Assembly: GCF_025153475.1 (NCBI RefSeq)
Contig: NZ_JANZXA010000004.1
Span: 242,520-306,519, forward strand
Length of the DNA: 64,000 bases
Direction: 5' to 3'
Origin: Novosphingobium mangrovisedimenti
GTDB taxonomy: Bacteria > Pseudomonadota > Alphaproteobacteria > Sphingomonadales > Sphingomonadaceae
Shown piece by piece: positions 20,453 to 31,412 of this stretch. The notes beneath the pieces were generated by a model that saw only the letters and a list, made by a program, of their open reading frames with translations, did not search any database and was not told the origin of the DNA. Within the stretch, counting starts at the first letter, position 1; each line of letters opens with the position of its first letter. A program made the position numbers and the translations under genes.

Positions 20453-20899
20453 ATGCCCGGAATCCATGAAGTCCACCGCTTGCCGTACAGCGCCGAGCAG
20501 ATGTTCGACCTCGTTGCCGATGTTGGCCGCTACCAGGAATTCCTGCCCTGGGTGGTGGCAACACGGGTCAAGTCGGACGATGGCAGCGAAATGGTTGCCG
20601 ACATGCTGGTCGGCTTCAAGGCGCTGCGCGAGAAGTTCACGTCGCGCGTCGAGAAGCGCCGTCCCGACGAGATCCGGGTCCATTACGTCGATGGGCCGAT
20701 GCGCGACCTCGACAATCGCTGGACCTTCCACCCGGTGGACGAGACATCCTGCGACGTGGAATTCGACGTGCGCTTCTCGTTCCGCAACGCGCTGTTCGAA
20801 AAGCTAGCCGGACAATACTTCGACAAGGCTTTCCGCAAGATGGTAGCGGCGTTCGAGATCCGGGCGGCAGAGCTTTATGGCGCTCCCCAGACGCCGTGA
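20453..20899 (+). CDS. COQ10/RatA-like SRPBCC-fold protein
   Basis: The 148-residue protein matches the START/SRPBCC family of ubiquinone-binding COQ10 and bacterial RatA: YSAEQMFDLVADVGRYQEFLPW near the start, FTSRV in the middle and FEKLAGQYFDKAFRKMVAAFE at the end. In alphaproteobacteria it usually sits behind lipA, as here (53 bp gap). By homology it binds coenzyme Q or a similar polyprenyl quinone and supports respiration. RatA-like ribosome-toxin activity was assigned to the E. coli homologue and should not be assumed. Confidence 0.85.
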   Translation: MPGIHEVHRLPYSAEQMFDLVADVGRYQEFLPWVVATRVKSDDGSEMVADMLVGFKALREKFTSRVEKRRPDEIRVHYVDGPMRDLDNRWTFHPVDETSCDVEFDVRFSFRNALFEKLAGQYFDKAFRKMVAAFEIRAAELYGAPQTP

Positions 20900-20993
20900 T
20901 TTCGCTGAAGTTACTTTTTGAAACGAATGATGGTTTCTCTTTGTAACTGCGGGCGGGGCTTGCGACTGCACTTGAGTTACGTTTAGTAATTTC

Positions 20994-21010
20994 AGTTACA
21001 AAATGTAACT
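20994..21010. promoter_or_regulatory. Operator-like palindrome AGTTACA-AAA-TGTAACT
   Basis: A perfect 7-bp inverted repeat with a 3-bp spacer lies in the 142-bp gap between two convergent genes (ends at 20899 and 21042). Related GTTAC/GTAAC elements recur within this gap near 20914, 20943 and 20976. The form resembles TetR/MarR-type operators, but neither neighbour starts here, so the regulated transcript is not obvious. Confidence 0.5.
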
Positions 21011-21041
21011 CAATCTCTTTAGGGCATTGAAAACAAGCGAT

Positions 21042-21551
21042 TCAACCTTCGCCCAGAAGCAACATCTCAAGCGCGAACAGCGCTGCCTGATGCCGGATTT
21101 CCGCGCGATTGGCGCCATCGATCAGCTTCTGTTCGGCGTTCACTTCCTCGTCGCCGCGGATCGCGAGTGCGAAGACGACGGTGCCGACAGGCTTCATTTC
21201 GGTTCCCCCGTCCGGCCCGGCAATGCCGCTGACAGCAACGGCCACATCGGCATTGCTGTTCTTCAGGGCACCTTGCGCCATGGCCCAGGCCGTGGCGGGA
21301 GAAACCGCCCCGAAGGCTTCGAGAATGTCGGACTGGACGCCGAGCAGCTCCTGTTTGGCCTCGTTGGAATAGGTCACGAATCCGCGGTCGAGCACGGCGG
21401 ACGATCCGGGAATCTCGGTCAGCGCCGCGCACACGAGGCCGCCGGTGCAGCTTTCGGCCAGCGCAACCTTGCGGCCCGCGGCCGTGTTCTCGGCAATCAC
21501 CCGCTCGGCGAGTTCGACCAGGTCCTGGGGGAAAAGCAACGTCTTGGCCAT
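21042..21551 (-). CDS. CinA-family C-terminal domain (nicotinamide-nucleotide amidohydrolase-like)
   Basis: The 169-residue protein matches the stand-alone CinA C-terminal domain: VALAESCTGGLVCAALTEIPGSS, DRGFVTYSNEAKQELLGV, VSPATAWAMAQGAL and AVSGIAGPDGGTEMKPVGTV. Members deamidate NMN (PncC activity) in pyridine-nucleotide recycling. The N-terminal MoCF-like domain of full CinA is absent. The gene is the third of a minus-strand series with ispDF and a hypothetical exported protein. Confidence 0.9.
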   Translation of the reverse strand: MAKTLLFPQDLVELAERVIAENTAAGRKVALAESCTGGLVCAALTEIPGSSAVLDRGFVTYSNEAKQELLGVQSDILEAFGAVSPATAWAMAQGALKNSNADVAVAVSGIAGPDGGTEMKPVGTVVFALAIRGDEEVNAEQKLIDGANRAEIRHQAALFALEMLLLGEG

Positions 21552-21567
21552 GTCTGTCCTTTGGGGA

Positions 21568-22101
21568 TCAATCCTTGCACAGGGCGAACTTGCCCATCTT
21601 CGGCTCGGCGTTGCTCGCGACTTCCATGGTCAGTGCGATCAGGCCGGCGGTGTTCTCGGGCGGTAGCGGCGACAGCAGGTCTATCGCGAGGTCCAGCTTG
21701 TTGCAGGACTTGAGGGCGATCTGCTGCGAAACAAGCCCTTCGACGAAAATGTCCACGATCTGACGCATGCGGTCGTCGGGCAGGTTGCGCACCGTGTTCG
21801 CGGAAACATCGCCATCCGGGCCGAGCGTTTTCAGAAAGGCCGGCTTGGCCTGCGGCCAGTACTTGTCCTTCTGCCCGGCATAGCGTGCGGCCAGTTCGCC
21901 ACCGTGTCGTCGCAGGAAGGCATTGGCGGGAAGCACCTGCGCGCAGCGGGCGGCCGTGCCGTTGATGGCCTGGGGCAGGGCATAGGTCAGCAGCGAGGTC
22001 GCCTCGGCATGCGTCAGGCAGACCGGCTGCGCGGCAGCCGCCACGCCGGGAGCGAAGGTGAGCACGAGAGCGATGGCACGGGCGAATCCCTTCTTGCGCA
22101 T
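21568..22101 (-). CDS. Hypothetical exported protein
   Basis: The 177-residue protein has a Sec signal peptide (IALVLTFAPGVAAAAQPVC). The mature part has three cysteines (QPVCLTH, AARCAQV, LKSCNKL) plus one near the C-terminus (FALCKD), perhaps two disulfides. No known family was recognised. It lies between ispDF (4-bp gap) and cinA-C (16-bp gap) on the same strand, so it is probably co-transcribed. A similar small exported protein after ispDF is common in sphingomonads. Confidence 0.7.
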   Translation of the reverse strand: MRKKGFARAIALVLTFAPGVAAAAQPVCLTHAEATSLLTYALPQAINGTAARCAQVLPANAFLRRHGGELAARYAGQKDKYWPQAKPAFLKTLGPDGDVSANTVRNLPDDRMRQIVDIFVEGLVSQQIALKSCNKLDLAIDLLSPLPPENTAGLIALTMEVASNAEPKMGKFALCKD

Positions 22102-22105
22102 GATG

Positions 22106-23290
22106 CTAGGTCCTGATGAGGCTCACGGCTGCCTGTGCGGCAATTCCTTCGCGGCGACCGGTGAAGCCCAGTTTCTCGGTGGTCGTTGCCTTCACACTGA
22201 TTGCCGCGATGTCAACGTCGAGAATCTCTGCAAGCCTGTTGCGCATGGCTTCGCGATGGGGGCCGATCTTCGGCGCCTCGCATACGATGGTCACATCGGC
22301 ATTGCCAAGCGCATAGCCGGCTTCACGGACCAGTGTCCCGGCATGGGACAGGAACTGGTGCGAGGCGGCGCCCTTCCACTGCGGATCGCTGGGTGGAAAG
22401 TGTTGCCCGATATCGCCCGCGCCGATGGCGCCGAGCAGGGCATCGACCAGCGCATGGATGGCCACATCGGCATCGCTGTGTCCCGCCAGGCCATGGGTGT
22501 GCGCGATCTTCACGCCGCACAGCCACAGCTCCTCACCTTCGGACAACCGGTGGACATCGTAGCCTGTCCCGACGCGGACAGCGGGAAGGGGGGCTGCGAA
22601 GTCGGACGCGAAAGTCAGCTTGTGCAGGGCCTCGTCTCCTTCGGTCATGGCCACGTCCATGCCCCAGGCCTGCGCGACCTGGGCATCGTCGCCGGCGGTC
22701 GCGGCGCCGGCCCATTCGCGATGGGCCGCCAGAATATCGGTGAAATGAAATGCCTGCGGGGTCTGTACCCGCCGCAGGTCCTCGCGCTGGGCCTTGGCAC
22801 CCATGACGTCGCCCCGATCGTCGCGATCGACGTGCGCGAGGCTGTCCACCACGGGCAGGACAGGGATCGCGCCCCGGTAATGGCGCAGCGTCGCCAGCAG
22901 ACTTTCGATGACCGCGGGCGGGACGATGGGCCGTGCGGCATCATGAATGAGAACCAGATCCGGTGCCGTACCCGCCAGCAGTTCCAGGCCCAACCGGACC
23001 GATTCCTGCCTTGTCTCGCCACCGACGGTGAACTGTACGCCGGGAATGTCGCGCAGGGCTTCGCCTGCCAGGGCTTCCGCGCCGTCCGGGATGACCACCA
23101 GTATCGGTGAGATGCCGGCGCTGGCGAAAGCCTCGACCGAATGCCTGACCACCGGTTTACCACGCCATGTCGCAAACTGCTTGGGCAGAGGCTGTCCCGC
23201 CCGCAGACCCTGGCCAGCCGCGACGACCACGGCGGCGACGGTCGACAAGCCGAGCCCGTCCTGCGCCTGTTCTGATACGATACGCGTCAT
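22106..23290 (-). CDS. ispDF: Bifunctional IspD/IspF enzyme of the MEP isoprenoid pathway
   Basis: The 394-residue fusion has an N-terminal cytidylyltransferase half ([14 protein letters not shown], then [12 protein letters not shown]). The C-terminal half is MECDP synthase, with [41 protein letters not shown] and a DADVTIV-like [13 protein letters not shown]. It makes CDP-ME and later 2-C-methylerythritol cyclodiphosphate. The fusion is typical of alphaproteobacteria. ATG 23290 is chosen since the nucleotide-binding loop follows soon after it; the in-frame extension to 23479 overlaps dusB. Confidence 0.95.
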   Translation of the reverse strand: MTRIVSEQAQDGLGLSTVAAVVVAAGQGLRAGQPLPKQFATWRGKPVVRHSVEAFASAGISPILVVIPDGAEALAGEALRDIPGVQFTVGGETRQESVRLGLELLAGTAPDLVLIHDAARPIVPPAVIESLLATLRHYRGAIPVLPVVDSLAHVDRDDRGDVMGAKAQREDLRRVQTPQAFHFTDILAAHREWAGAATAGDDAQVAQAWGMDVAMTEGDEALHKLTFASDFAAPLPAVRVGTGYDVHRLSEGEELWLCGVKIAHTHGLAGHSDADVAIHALVDALLGAIGAGDIGQHFPPSDPQWKGAASHQFLSHAGTLVREAGYALGNADVTIVCEAPKIGPHREAMRNRLAEILDVDIAAISVKATTTEKLGFTGRREGIAAQAAVSLIRT

Positions 23291-23338
23291 TGCTCCCGCC
23301 GGTAATCGCTTGCCGGAGCGAGGGCAATCCACTATGCG

Positions 23339-23357
23339 CTGCCTGTTTTTTAGGCAG
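23339..23357 (+). promoter_or_regulatory. Small hairpin in the ispDF/dusB divergent region
   Basis: CTGCCT and AGGCAG form a 6-bp stem around a T-rich loop, 13 bp before the dusB ATG. It would lie in the dusB leader near the ribosome-binding region. No other clear regulatory element was found in this 80-bp gap. Confidence 0.35.
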
Positions 23358-23370
23358 TGCTGCACAAGAT

Positions 23371-24399
23371 ATGACCGAATTGCCCGTACCCCCGGCGTTG
23401 AAGCCCATCCATGTCGGTCCCGTGACGATCGACTGTCCGGTCGTGCTCGCGCCGATGACGGGGGTTTCGGACCTGCCATTTCGCAAGATGGTGCGCGGTT
23501 TCGGCTCGGGTCTCAACGTGACCGAGATGATCGCCAGCCCGGCCGCGATCCGCGAAACACGCGTGTCGCTTCAAAAGGCGATGTGGGACCAGATCGAGGA
23601 TCCGGTTTCGATGCAGCTCGTTGGCTGCGAGCCCGAGCAGATGGCGGAGGCGGCGAAGCTCGTCGAGGATCGGGGCGCTGCCATCATCGACATCAACATG
23701 GGCTGCCCGGTGCGCAAGGTCGTCAACGGCGATGCCGGCTCGGCGCTGATGCGCGATGTCCCGCTGGCGACAAGGCTGATCGAGGCGACGGTCAAGGCCG
23801 TGAAAGTGCCGGTCACCGTCAAGATGCGCATGGGCTGGTGCCACGACAGTCTCAACGCCCCCGAACTCGCCCGCATCGCTGAGGATCTGGGCGCGCGCAT
23901 GATCACCGTCCATGGCCGCACCCGCAACCAGATGTACAAGGGCGAGGCCGACTGGGGCTTTGTCCGCAAGGTCAAGGATGCAGTCTCGATTCCGGTCATC
24001 GTCAACGGTGACATCTGCGGCATAGACGATGCCGCCAGGGCGCTTGAGCAATCCGGCGCGGATGGCCTGATGATCGGGCGCGGCGCCTACGGCAAGCCGT
24101 GGATCCTCGCACAGGTCATGCGCTGGTGGCGTAGCGGCGGGCTGATGGCCGAGCCGGACTTCGGTGAGCAGTACGAAATCATCCGCGAGCATTACGAAGC
24201 CATGCTTTCGCATTATGGCCACGAAACCGGGGTGAAGATGGCCCGCAAGCATCTGGGCTGGTACGTCAAGGGTATCAGGGGATCGGCCGAGTTCCGCAAC
24301 CGCGTGAATTTCATGGACGACGGCGGCGAAGTCCTGCGCGCGCTGGCCGAGTTCTATGCGCCCTACCGGTCCACCGGTGGACAGCTTCGGGCGGCATGA
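23371..24399 (+). CDS. dusB: tRNA-dihydrouridine synthase B (NifR3)
   Basis: The 342-residue flavoenzyme reduces uridines in tRNA. Signatures are [18 protein letters not shown] at the start of the TIM barrel, the catalytic-Cys loop [41 protein letters not shown], and [17 protein letters not shown]. It leads the classical alphaproteobacterial nifR3-ntrB-ntrC-ntrY-ntrX cluster and overlaps ntrB by 4 bp. ATG 23371 is chosen because the upstream frame is antisense to ispDF. Confidence 0.95.
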   Translation: MTELPVPPALKPIHVGPVTIDCPVVLAPMTGVSDLPFRKMVRGFGSGLNVTEMIASPAAIRETRVSLQKAMWDQIEDPVSMQLVGCEPEQMAEAAKLVEDRGAAIIDINMGCPVRKVVNGDAGSALMRDVPLATRLIEATVKAVKVPVTVKMRMGWCHDSLNAPELARIAEDLGARMITVHGRTRNQMYKGEADWGFVRKVKDAVSIPVIVNGDICGIDDAARALEQSGADGLMIGRGAYGKPWILAQVMRWWRSGGLMAEPDFGEQYEIIREHYEAMLSHYGHETGVKMARKHLGWYVKGIRGSAEFRNRVNFMDDGGEVLRALAEFYAPYRSTGGQLRAA

Positions 24400-25531
24400 G
24401 CCTCGCGATCCGATCAGCCCTTCCGGAATCCAACCGGCTGCTTGCCAGCCTTCCGCACGCCGTCGTGCTGCTGGAGCCAGGACAGCTGATCGCTTCCGTC
24501 AACCCGGCCGCTGAGCAATTCTTCGGTCAATCGCTGCGCCGCCTCGTGGGCAGTCGTCTGGGTGATGTGCTGACGTTTCCCGACCAGCGCTTGCTTGAGC
24601 GGCTCAACGATTACGAAACGCCGGTATCGGCGCGCGAAGTCATGGTCACGCTCAAGGGCAAGGGCTTGCGGCGCATCGATATCAATATTGCGCCGGTGGC
24701 CGATACGACGGGCTGGCAGATTCTGACCATTCACGACAACAGTGCCACGGACGCGCTGGGCGATGATTCCGGCGGCGCGGATACCGCGGTACTGCGCGGT
24801 CCGGAGATCATGGCCCACGAGATCAAGAACCCGCTGGCCGGCATTCGCGGCGCGGCCCAGCTTCTCGCCCGCAAGGTCGATGAGCGGGACAAGGCCCTGA
24901 CCGATCTGATTACGTCGGAAGTCGACCGCATCGCAGGGCTGATCGAGCGGATGCAGAAGCTGAGCGGACGCACGGCGCCGCCGGTCGAACCCTGCAACCT
25001 GCACGAATCCGCGCGCCGGGCGATCGACGTGATCAAGGCTGCCAGCGGCGAGGACGAAAACGGCGAAGGACGCCGCTACCGTATCATCGAGGAGTTCGAC
25101 CCCTCGCTGCCGCCGATCCTGGGCAGTCCCGACGGTCTGGTGCAGGTGATCATAAACCTGCTGTCCAACGCGATCGAGGCGAGCCAGGAGGCAGAGGAAC
25201 CGCGCGTGACGATCCGTACGCGTTTCGCCAGCGGCCTGCAGCTGCACACGACCGATTCCGGTGCGCCCCTGCGCCTGCCCGTCGAGTTGCGCGTCAGCGA
25301 CAATGGTCCCGGTGTCGATCTGGCCATGCGCGATCACATCTTCGAGCCGTTCGTCACGTCCAAGAAATCGGGCCAGGGGCTGGGACTGCCGCTGGTGCGC
25401 AAGCTCGTGCGCGACATGAACGGCCGCATCACGCACGAGCGCGATGATGCAACGGGGCTGACGCACTTTCGCGTCCACCTGCCGCTCGCGCGTGAAATGA
25501 GCAGAAGGGAGCTGAGGAGGAAGCTGACACC

Positions 25532-25535
<4 letters not shown>
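24396..25535 (+). CDS. ntrB: Nitrogen-regulation sensor histidine kinase NtrB
   Basis: The 379-residue soluble kinase has an N-terminal PAS-like domain ([18 protein letters not shown]), an H-box with the phospho-acceptor histidine in [19 protein letters not shown], and an ATPase domain with N box ([14 protein letters not shown]), D box (SDNGPGVD) and G box (GQGLGLPLV). It phosphorylates NtrC when nitrogen is limiting, probably under PII control. It is coupled by 4-bp overlaps to dusB and ntrC. Confidence 0.95.
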
Positions 25536-26947
<1,412 letters not shown>

Positions 26948-27001
26948 TGTCGATGATTTCGTGGAATCGCTCTTGCAAGTCGGCAACAGCGCTGTTGTAA
27001 C

Positions 27002-29233
27002 ATGGCAACGATGATTGAAGTTTTGACCCGGAAGCGCGGTTGGCCGCGCTGGTGGCGCCGCATGCAGGTCGCGGCGCGGAGGGCTAACTTCTTTGCCGTC
27101 ATGGAAGTGCTGTCCGTCGTCGCCTTCCTGATCATGACGGCGACCACATGGTATGCGCTCAGCAGCAGCGGCGGGAAGGGTGAACTGCTGCCTTCCGACC
27201 TCACGGCGACGCTGTTGATCGGTACCCTCGTGCCGGCTCTTGCGATCCTCGTTCTGCTGGGTCGCCGTTTCGCGTTGCGCCGCGCGGCGGAGAACATTGG
27301 CGGGACCGGACGCATGCATGTGCGCCTGGTGTTCATCTTCTCGCTGATCTCGGCCATCCCGACCCTGCTCGTGGTGGTGTTCGCATCGTGGCTGTTCCAG
27401 TCGGGTGTGGAGTTCTGGTTTTCCGACAGCTCGCGCGGGCTGCTGGAAAATGCCAACAAGCTGGCCCGCGGGTACTATGAGCAGACCTTGCGCGACGTGG
27501 GGTATGAATCGGTCGCCATGGCGGAGGATTCGCGCACCTGGCTGGGCGAATATCCGGTCGCCAGCCAGGAGTTTCAGGCGTTCCTCGCCGATCAGGTGCT
27601 GCGCCGGAACCTGAGCGTGGCCGCGATTATCCAGATCGATTCCGACGGTAATCAACGAACGCCGATCATCGTCGATCCGGACGGCAAGTCCGAGAACAAC
27701 CGTATCGGCAAGGACGTTCTCGAACATCTGGACAAGGGCGCGCCTTACGACGTTACGTCGCGCAACGACCGCATCGTCGCCGCCGCCCCGATCGAGCGGT
27801 CATCCGGGATCTATCTGCTGGTCGCCCGCAGTAACGACCTGCTTTCTCTCAGTCAGGGGCAGAGTGCCGAGAACATCGTGCAGGCCTACGAAGTGCTGAC
27901 CAGCCGTGCGCGCGTGTATCAGTTGCGCTTCAATGTCGCGTTGTTCGTCGCCTCGCTGGTGCTCGTCGGCTTTTCGGTCTGGTTCGCGCTGCGCTTTGCC
28001 GACCGGCAGGTGAAGCCGCTCTATGAACTCGTCGATGCCGCCCGGCGCGTGGGGGCGGGCAATTATGCCATGCGGCTCGAAGGGCGTACCGGCGCGGATG
28101 AGATCGGGTTGCTCAACCGCGCCTTCAACCGCATGACGGCGCAGATCGACAAACAGACCCAGGCGCTCCTCGGCGCCAACCGCCAGCTTCACGAGCGTCG
28201 CCTGTTCATCGAGGCCGTGCTCGAATCGGTTACCTCGGGCATTATCTCGCTCGACGAACATGGCCGCATCCTGCTGATGAACAGTACTGCGCAAAAGCTG
28301 CTGACCGATAGCAACAGCGAGCTTCCCGAGGACCTCACCATCGCCGATCTCGCCCCGCCGATCGCGGCGCTGGTGGAGCAGGGCACGTCGACGGGACTCG
28401 TGCAGCACAACCGGGGTGGCGAACTGCTCACGCTGGCGGTCAAGACGAGCCGCGACGCGACCGGCCATGTCATCACCTTCGAGGACATTACCCGCCAGCT
28501 TCTCGATCAGCGCACCGCCGCCTGGTCCGACGTCGCGCGGCGTATCGCGCACGAAATCAAGAATCCGCTGACGCCGATCCAGCTTGCGACCGAGCGTCTC
28601 AGCCGCCGTTACCGCAAGCAGATCACCGACAATCCCGAGCTGTTCGAGGATCTGACCCGTACCATCATCCGCCAGGTCGGCGATCTTCGGAAGATGGTCG
28701 ACGAGTTCTCTTCCTTCGCCCGCCTGCCCAAGCCGGTATTCCGCGTAGAGGACCCGGTCGCGCTGACGCGCCAGGCCCTGTTCCTGCAGGAAGTGGCGCG
28801 GCCCGAGATCGCTTTCAGCTTCTCCGCCGACACCGACATCACCGCGATCGAGTGCGACCGCCACCAGTTCGGCCAGGCCATGACCAACGTGCTCAAGAAC
28901 GCGGTCGAAGCCATCGAGAGCAAGGGCAAGGACGCGGGCGACGATTATCACGGCGCCGTGAGCGTGGAACTCGTAGGTGCCGACGATTCGATCCTGGTGC
29001 GCATCACCGACAACGGCATCGGCCTGTCGCAGGACCGCGAGCGCATCATCGAACCATACGTGACGACGCGGGAGAAGGGCACGGGCCTGGGCCTCGCCAT
29101 CGTCAACAAGATCGTAGAGGAACACGGCGGGGAGATGACGTTCATGCCTGCGCAGGGCGGCGGCACTACCGTGACGATGCGTTTCGCCCGCGATCCTCTC
29201 GGCCTCGGCCGCAAACCGGAAGCGGCCGAATGA
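27002..29233 (+). CDS. ntrY: Membrane sensor histidine kinase NtrY
   Basis: The 743-residue protein has several N-terminal transmembrane helices (VLSVVAFLIMTATTWYAL, IGTLVPALAILVLLG, SLISAIPTLLVVVFASWL), a periplasmic sensing region, another helix (VALFVASLVLVGFSVWFAL), then HAMP, PAS and kinase domains. The phospho-His is in [20 protein letters not shown], and the ATPase boxes are VLKNAVEAIE, ITDNGIGL and GTGLGLAIV. NtrY with NtrX senses nitrogen, redox or envelope status in alphaproteobacteria. A 52-bp T-poor gap separates it from ntrX. Confidence 0.94.
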   Translation: MATMIEVLTRKRGWPRWWRRMQVAARRANFFAVMEVLSVVAFLIMTATTWYALSSSGGKGELLPSDLTATLLIGTLVPALAILVLLGRRFALRRAAENIGGTGRMHVRLVFIFSLISAIPTLLVVVFASWLFQSGVEFWFSDSSRGLLENANKLARGYYEQTLRDVGYESVAMAEDSRTWLGEYPVASQEFQAFLADQVLRRNLSVAAIIQIDSDGNQRTPIIVDPDGKSENNRIGKDVLEHLDKGAPYDVTSRNDRIVAAAPIERSSGIYLLVARSNDLLSLSQGQSAENIVQAYEVLTSRARVYQLRFNVALFVASLVLVGFSVWFALRFADRQVKPLYELVDAARRVGAGNYAMRLEGRTGADEIGLLNRAFNRMTAQIDKQTQALLGANRQLHERRLFIEAVLESVTSGIISLDEHGRILLMNSTAQKLLTDSNSELPEDLTIADLAPPIAALVEQGTSTGLVQHNRGGELLTLAVKTSRDATGHVITFEDITRQLLDQRTAAWSDVARRIAHEIKNPLTPIQLATERLSRRYRKQITDNPELFEDLTRTIIRQVGDLRKMVDEFSSFARLPKPVFRVEDPVALTRQALFLQEVARPEIAFSFSADTDITAIECDRHQFGQAMTNVLKNAVEAIESKGKDAGDDYHGAVSVELVGADDSILVRITDNGIGLSQDRERIIEPYVTTREKGTGLGLAIVNKIVEEHGGEMTFMPAQGGGTTVTMRFARDPLGLGRKPEAAE

Positions 29234-29285
29234 TGACCGCTATCCTCCGCTTCCCCCTCTCCCCCCTGACGAAGAAGACACTCCC

Positions 29286-30680
29286 ATGGCACTCGAAATC
29301 CTGATCGTAGACGACGAACGCGACATTCGCGAACTGGTCGCCGGGGTCCTGAGCGACGAAGGCTATGAGTGCCGCACCGCCGGAGACAGCGAAGCGGCGC
29401 TGCGGGCCATCGACGAGCGCAGGCCATCGCTGGTGCTGCTGGACGTGTGGCTCCACGGCAGCCCGATGGACGGGCTGGAAGTGCTGGACGCGATCAAGGC
29501 ACGCGAACCGGAACTGCCGGTGATCATCTTTTCCGGGCACGGGAATATCGATACCGCGGTCGCGGCCATCAGCCGGGGGGCGGTGGACTTCATCGAAAAG
29601 CCCTTCGAAGCGGAAAAGCTGCTTCATCTCGTCGACCGCGCCACCGAGACCGAGCGGCTGCGGCGCGAGAATGCGCAACTCAGGCAGGACTTCCCGTCCG
29701 GCGAGGAGTTTACCGGATCGAGCGGGCTGATCAATCACGTGCGCGCCACGCTCAAGCGCGTCGCCAATACCGGCAGCAGGCTGCTCATCTCCGGTCCCGC
29801 GGGATCGGGCAAGGAAGTCGCCGCGCGACTGCTCCATGCCTGGAGCCCGCGTGCCGGCAATGCCTTCGTCAGTGTCAATTCGGCCCGTATCACGCCCGAA
29901 CGCTTCGAGCAGGAGCTGTTCGGCGAAGAGGCGGAAGGGGCGCTGGTGCGGCCTGGCCTGCTGGAAATGGCCGACGGCGGTACGCTCTACTTCGACGAAG
30001 TGGCCGACATGCCGTTGTCCACGCAGGCGCGTATCCTGCGCGTGCTTACCGATCAGGCTTTCGTGCGCGTGGGGGGCTCGCGCCAGATCCGCGTCGACGT
30101 GCGCGTGGTCTCGTCGACTTCACGCGATCTGGAGAAGGAAATCGCCGAACGGCGCTTCCGCGAGGACCTGTTCTATCGGCTCAATGTGGTGCCGGTTTCC
30201 ATTCCCGCCCTGCGCGACCGGCGCGATGACATTCCCGCGCTCGTCGACCATTTCTTCGCGCGCTACGCCAACGAGCAGGGCGTCCCGCCGCCACAGGTCA
30301 GCAACGAGGCGATGACCGCGCTGCAGGCCTATGAATGGCCCGGCAATGTCCGCCAGTTGCGCAACGTGGTGGAACGCACGGTGATCATGGCCCCGCGCGA
30401 GAAGCTGGGCCGGATCGAGGCGGACATGCTCCCGCCCGAGATCTTCAACAGCCAGAGCGGCAACGACGCCAGCGTTTCGGTGATGATGAGCGCGCCTTTG
30501 CGCGAGGCGCGCGAAAGTTTCGAGCGCGAATACCTGCGCGTGCAGATCCGGCGTTTTTCGGGCAACATTTCCAAGACTGCCGCTTTCATCGGCATGGAAC
30601 GCTCGGCCTTGCACCGCAAGCTCAAGCTTCTGGGCATGTCCGAGCGGCGCGAAAACGAGGACGGCGAAGCGCAGGTGTAA
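29286..30680 (+). CDS. ntrX: Response regulator NtrX, AAA+ domain without the GAFTGA loop
   Basis: The 464-residue protein has a receiver domain (Asp53 in [14 protein letters not shown]), an AAA+ domain with Walker A GPAGSGKE and Walker [14 protein letters not shown], and a C-terminal Fis-type HTH ([21 protein letters not shown]). Where sigma-54 activators have GAFTGA, this reads [18 protein letters not shown], so the sigma-54 contact loop is lost. It is therefore unlikely to act as a sigma-54 activator and may bind sigma-70 promoters. It follows ntrY and precedes hfq. Confidence 0.93.
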   Translation: MALEILIVDDERDIRELVAGVLSDEGYECRTAGDSEAALRAIDERRPSLVLLDVWLHGSPMDGLEVLDAIKAREPELPVIIFSGHGNIDTAVAAISRGAVDFIEKPFEAEKLLHLVDRATETERLRRENAQLRQDFPSGEEFTGSSGLINHVRATLKRVANTGSRLLISGPAGSGKEVAARLLHAWSPRAGNAFVSVNSARITPERFEQELFGEEAEGALVRPGLLEMADGGTLYFDEVADMPLSTQARILRVLTDQAFVRVGGSRQIRVDVRVVSSTSRDLEKEIAERRFREDLFYRLNVVPVSIPALRDRRDDIPALVDHFFARYANEQGVPPPQVSNEAMTALQAYEWPGNVRQLRNVVERTVIMAPREKLGRIEADMLPPEIFNSQSGNDASVSVMMSAPLREARESFEREYLRVQIRRFSGNISKTAAFIGMERSALHRKLKLLGMSERRENEDGEAQV

Positions 30681-30740
30681 AACGATTGCAATATCAGCGC
30701 CTGAATTCTCGTGTTTACCGCAGTGCAGCAAATGGATAGA

Positions 30741-30755
30741 TTCTCGATTCGAGAA
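30741..30755. promoter_or_regulatory. Palindrome in the hfq upstream region
   Basis: TTCTCGA-T-TCGAGAA is a perfect 7-bp inverted repeat, 73 bp before the hfq ATG in the 148-bp ntrX-hfq gap. It may be an operator or a transcript hairpin; no bound regulator is known from the sequence. Confidence 0.4.
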
Positions 30756-30828
30756 CGGTCATCGGGAAAAGCCCGCGGCCAGATCGCGGACCGCAATTAC
30801 GGCCGCCAACAAGAAGAAGGAGAATGAC

Positions 30829-31395
30829 ATGGCTGGTCGAACGCTGTCAGCGCGACCGAAACCCACGCCGCCGGCGGCGCCTGAGCCGGAAGCTCCTCCC
30901 GTCAGCGCAGGTAGCTCTGCGGGTAAGGGACAGAATCTTCAGGATCAGTTCCTCAATCTCCTGCGCAAGAACAAGACCCCGGTCACGATGTTCCTGGTCA
31001 AGGGCGTGAAGCTTCAGGGCATTGTCACCTGGTTCGACAATTTCTCGATTCTCCTTCGCCGGGATGGTCAGTCGCAGCTGGTGTACAAGCACGCGATCTC
31101 CACGATCATGCCATCGACCCCCGTCGACGCGCGTCAGTTCGCGAACGGTTCGGAGAATACCAAGAAGACGCGCCTGCTTCAGGACGTCTTCCTCTCCAGC
31201 ATCCGCAATGCCGGCGTGCAGGTGACGATGTTCCTCATCAACGGCGTCATGCTGCAGGGTCGCGTGGCCGCTTACGACTTGTTCTGTATGCTGCTCGAAC
31301 GCGAAGGCTACGTGCAGCTTGCCTACAAGCACGCGGTTTCGACGATTCAGCCCGTGACTCCGGTCGACCTGCAGGCGCATGAAGAAGCCGACTGA
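30829..31395 (+). CDS. hfq: RNA chaperone Hfq with two Sm domains in tandem
   Basis: The 188-residue protein has a Pro/Ala-rich N-terminus (1-36) and two Hfq/Sm domains at about residues 37-98 and 117-178. Each has an Sm1 part ([42 protein letters not shown], shown here from one residue in) and the Hfq signature YKHAIS or YKHAVS in Sm2. Typical Hfq has one domain of about 70-100 residues. The ring could therefore be a trimer of double subunits. A strong ribosome-binding site (AGAAGGAG) precedes ATG 30829. Gene order hfq-hflX is the usual one. Confidence 0.93.
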   Translation: MAGRTLSARPKPTPPAAPEPEAPPVSAGSSAGKGQNLQDQFLNLLRKNKTPVTMFLVKGVKLQGIVTWFDNFSILLRRDGQSQLVYKHAISTIMPSTPVDARQFANGSENTKKTRLLQDVFLSSIRNAGVQVTMFLINGVMLQGRVAAYDLFCMLLEREGYVQLAYKHAVSTIQPVTPVDLQAHEEAD

Positions 31396-31412
31396 GTCGA
31401 AGCGGAACTGAA

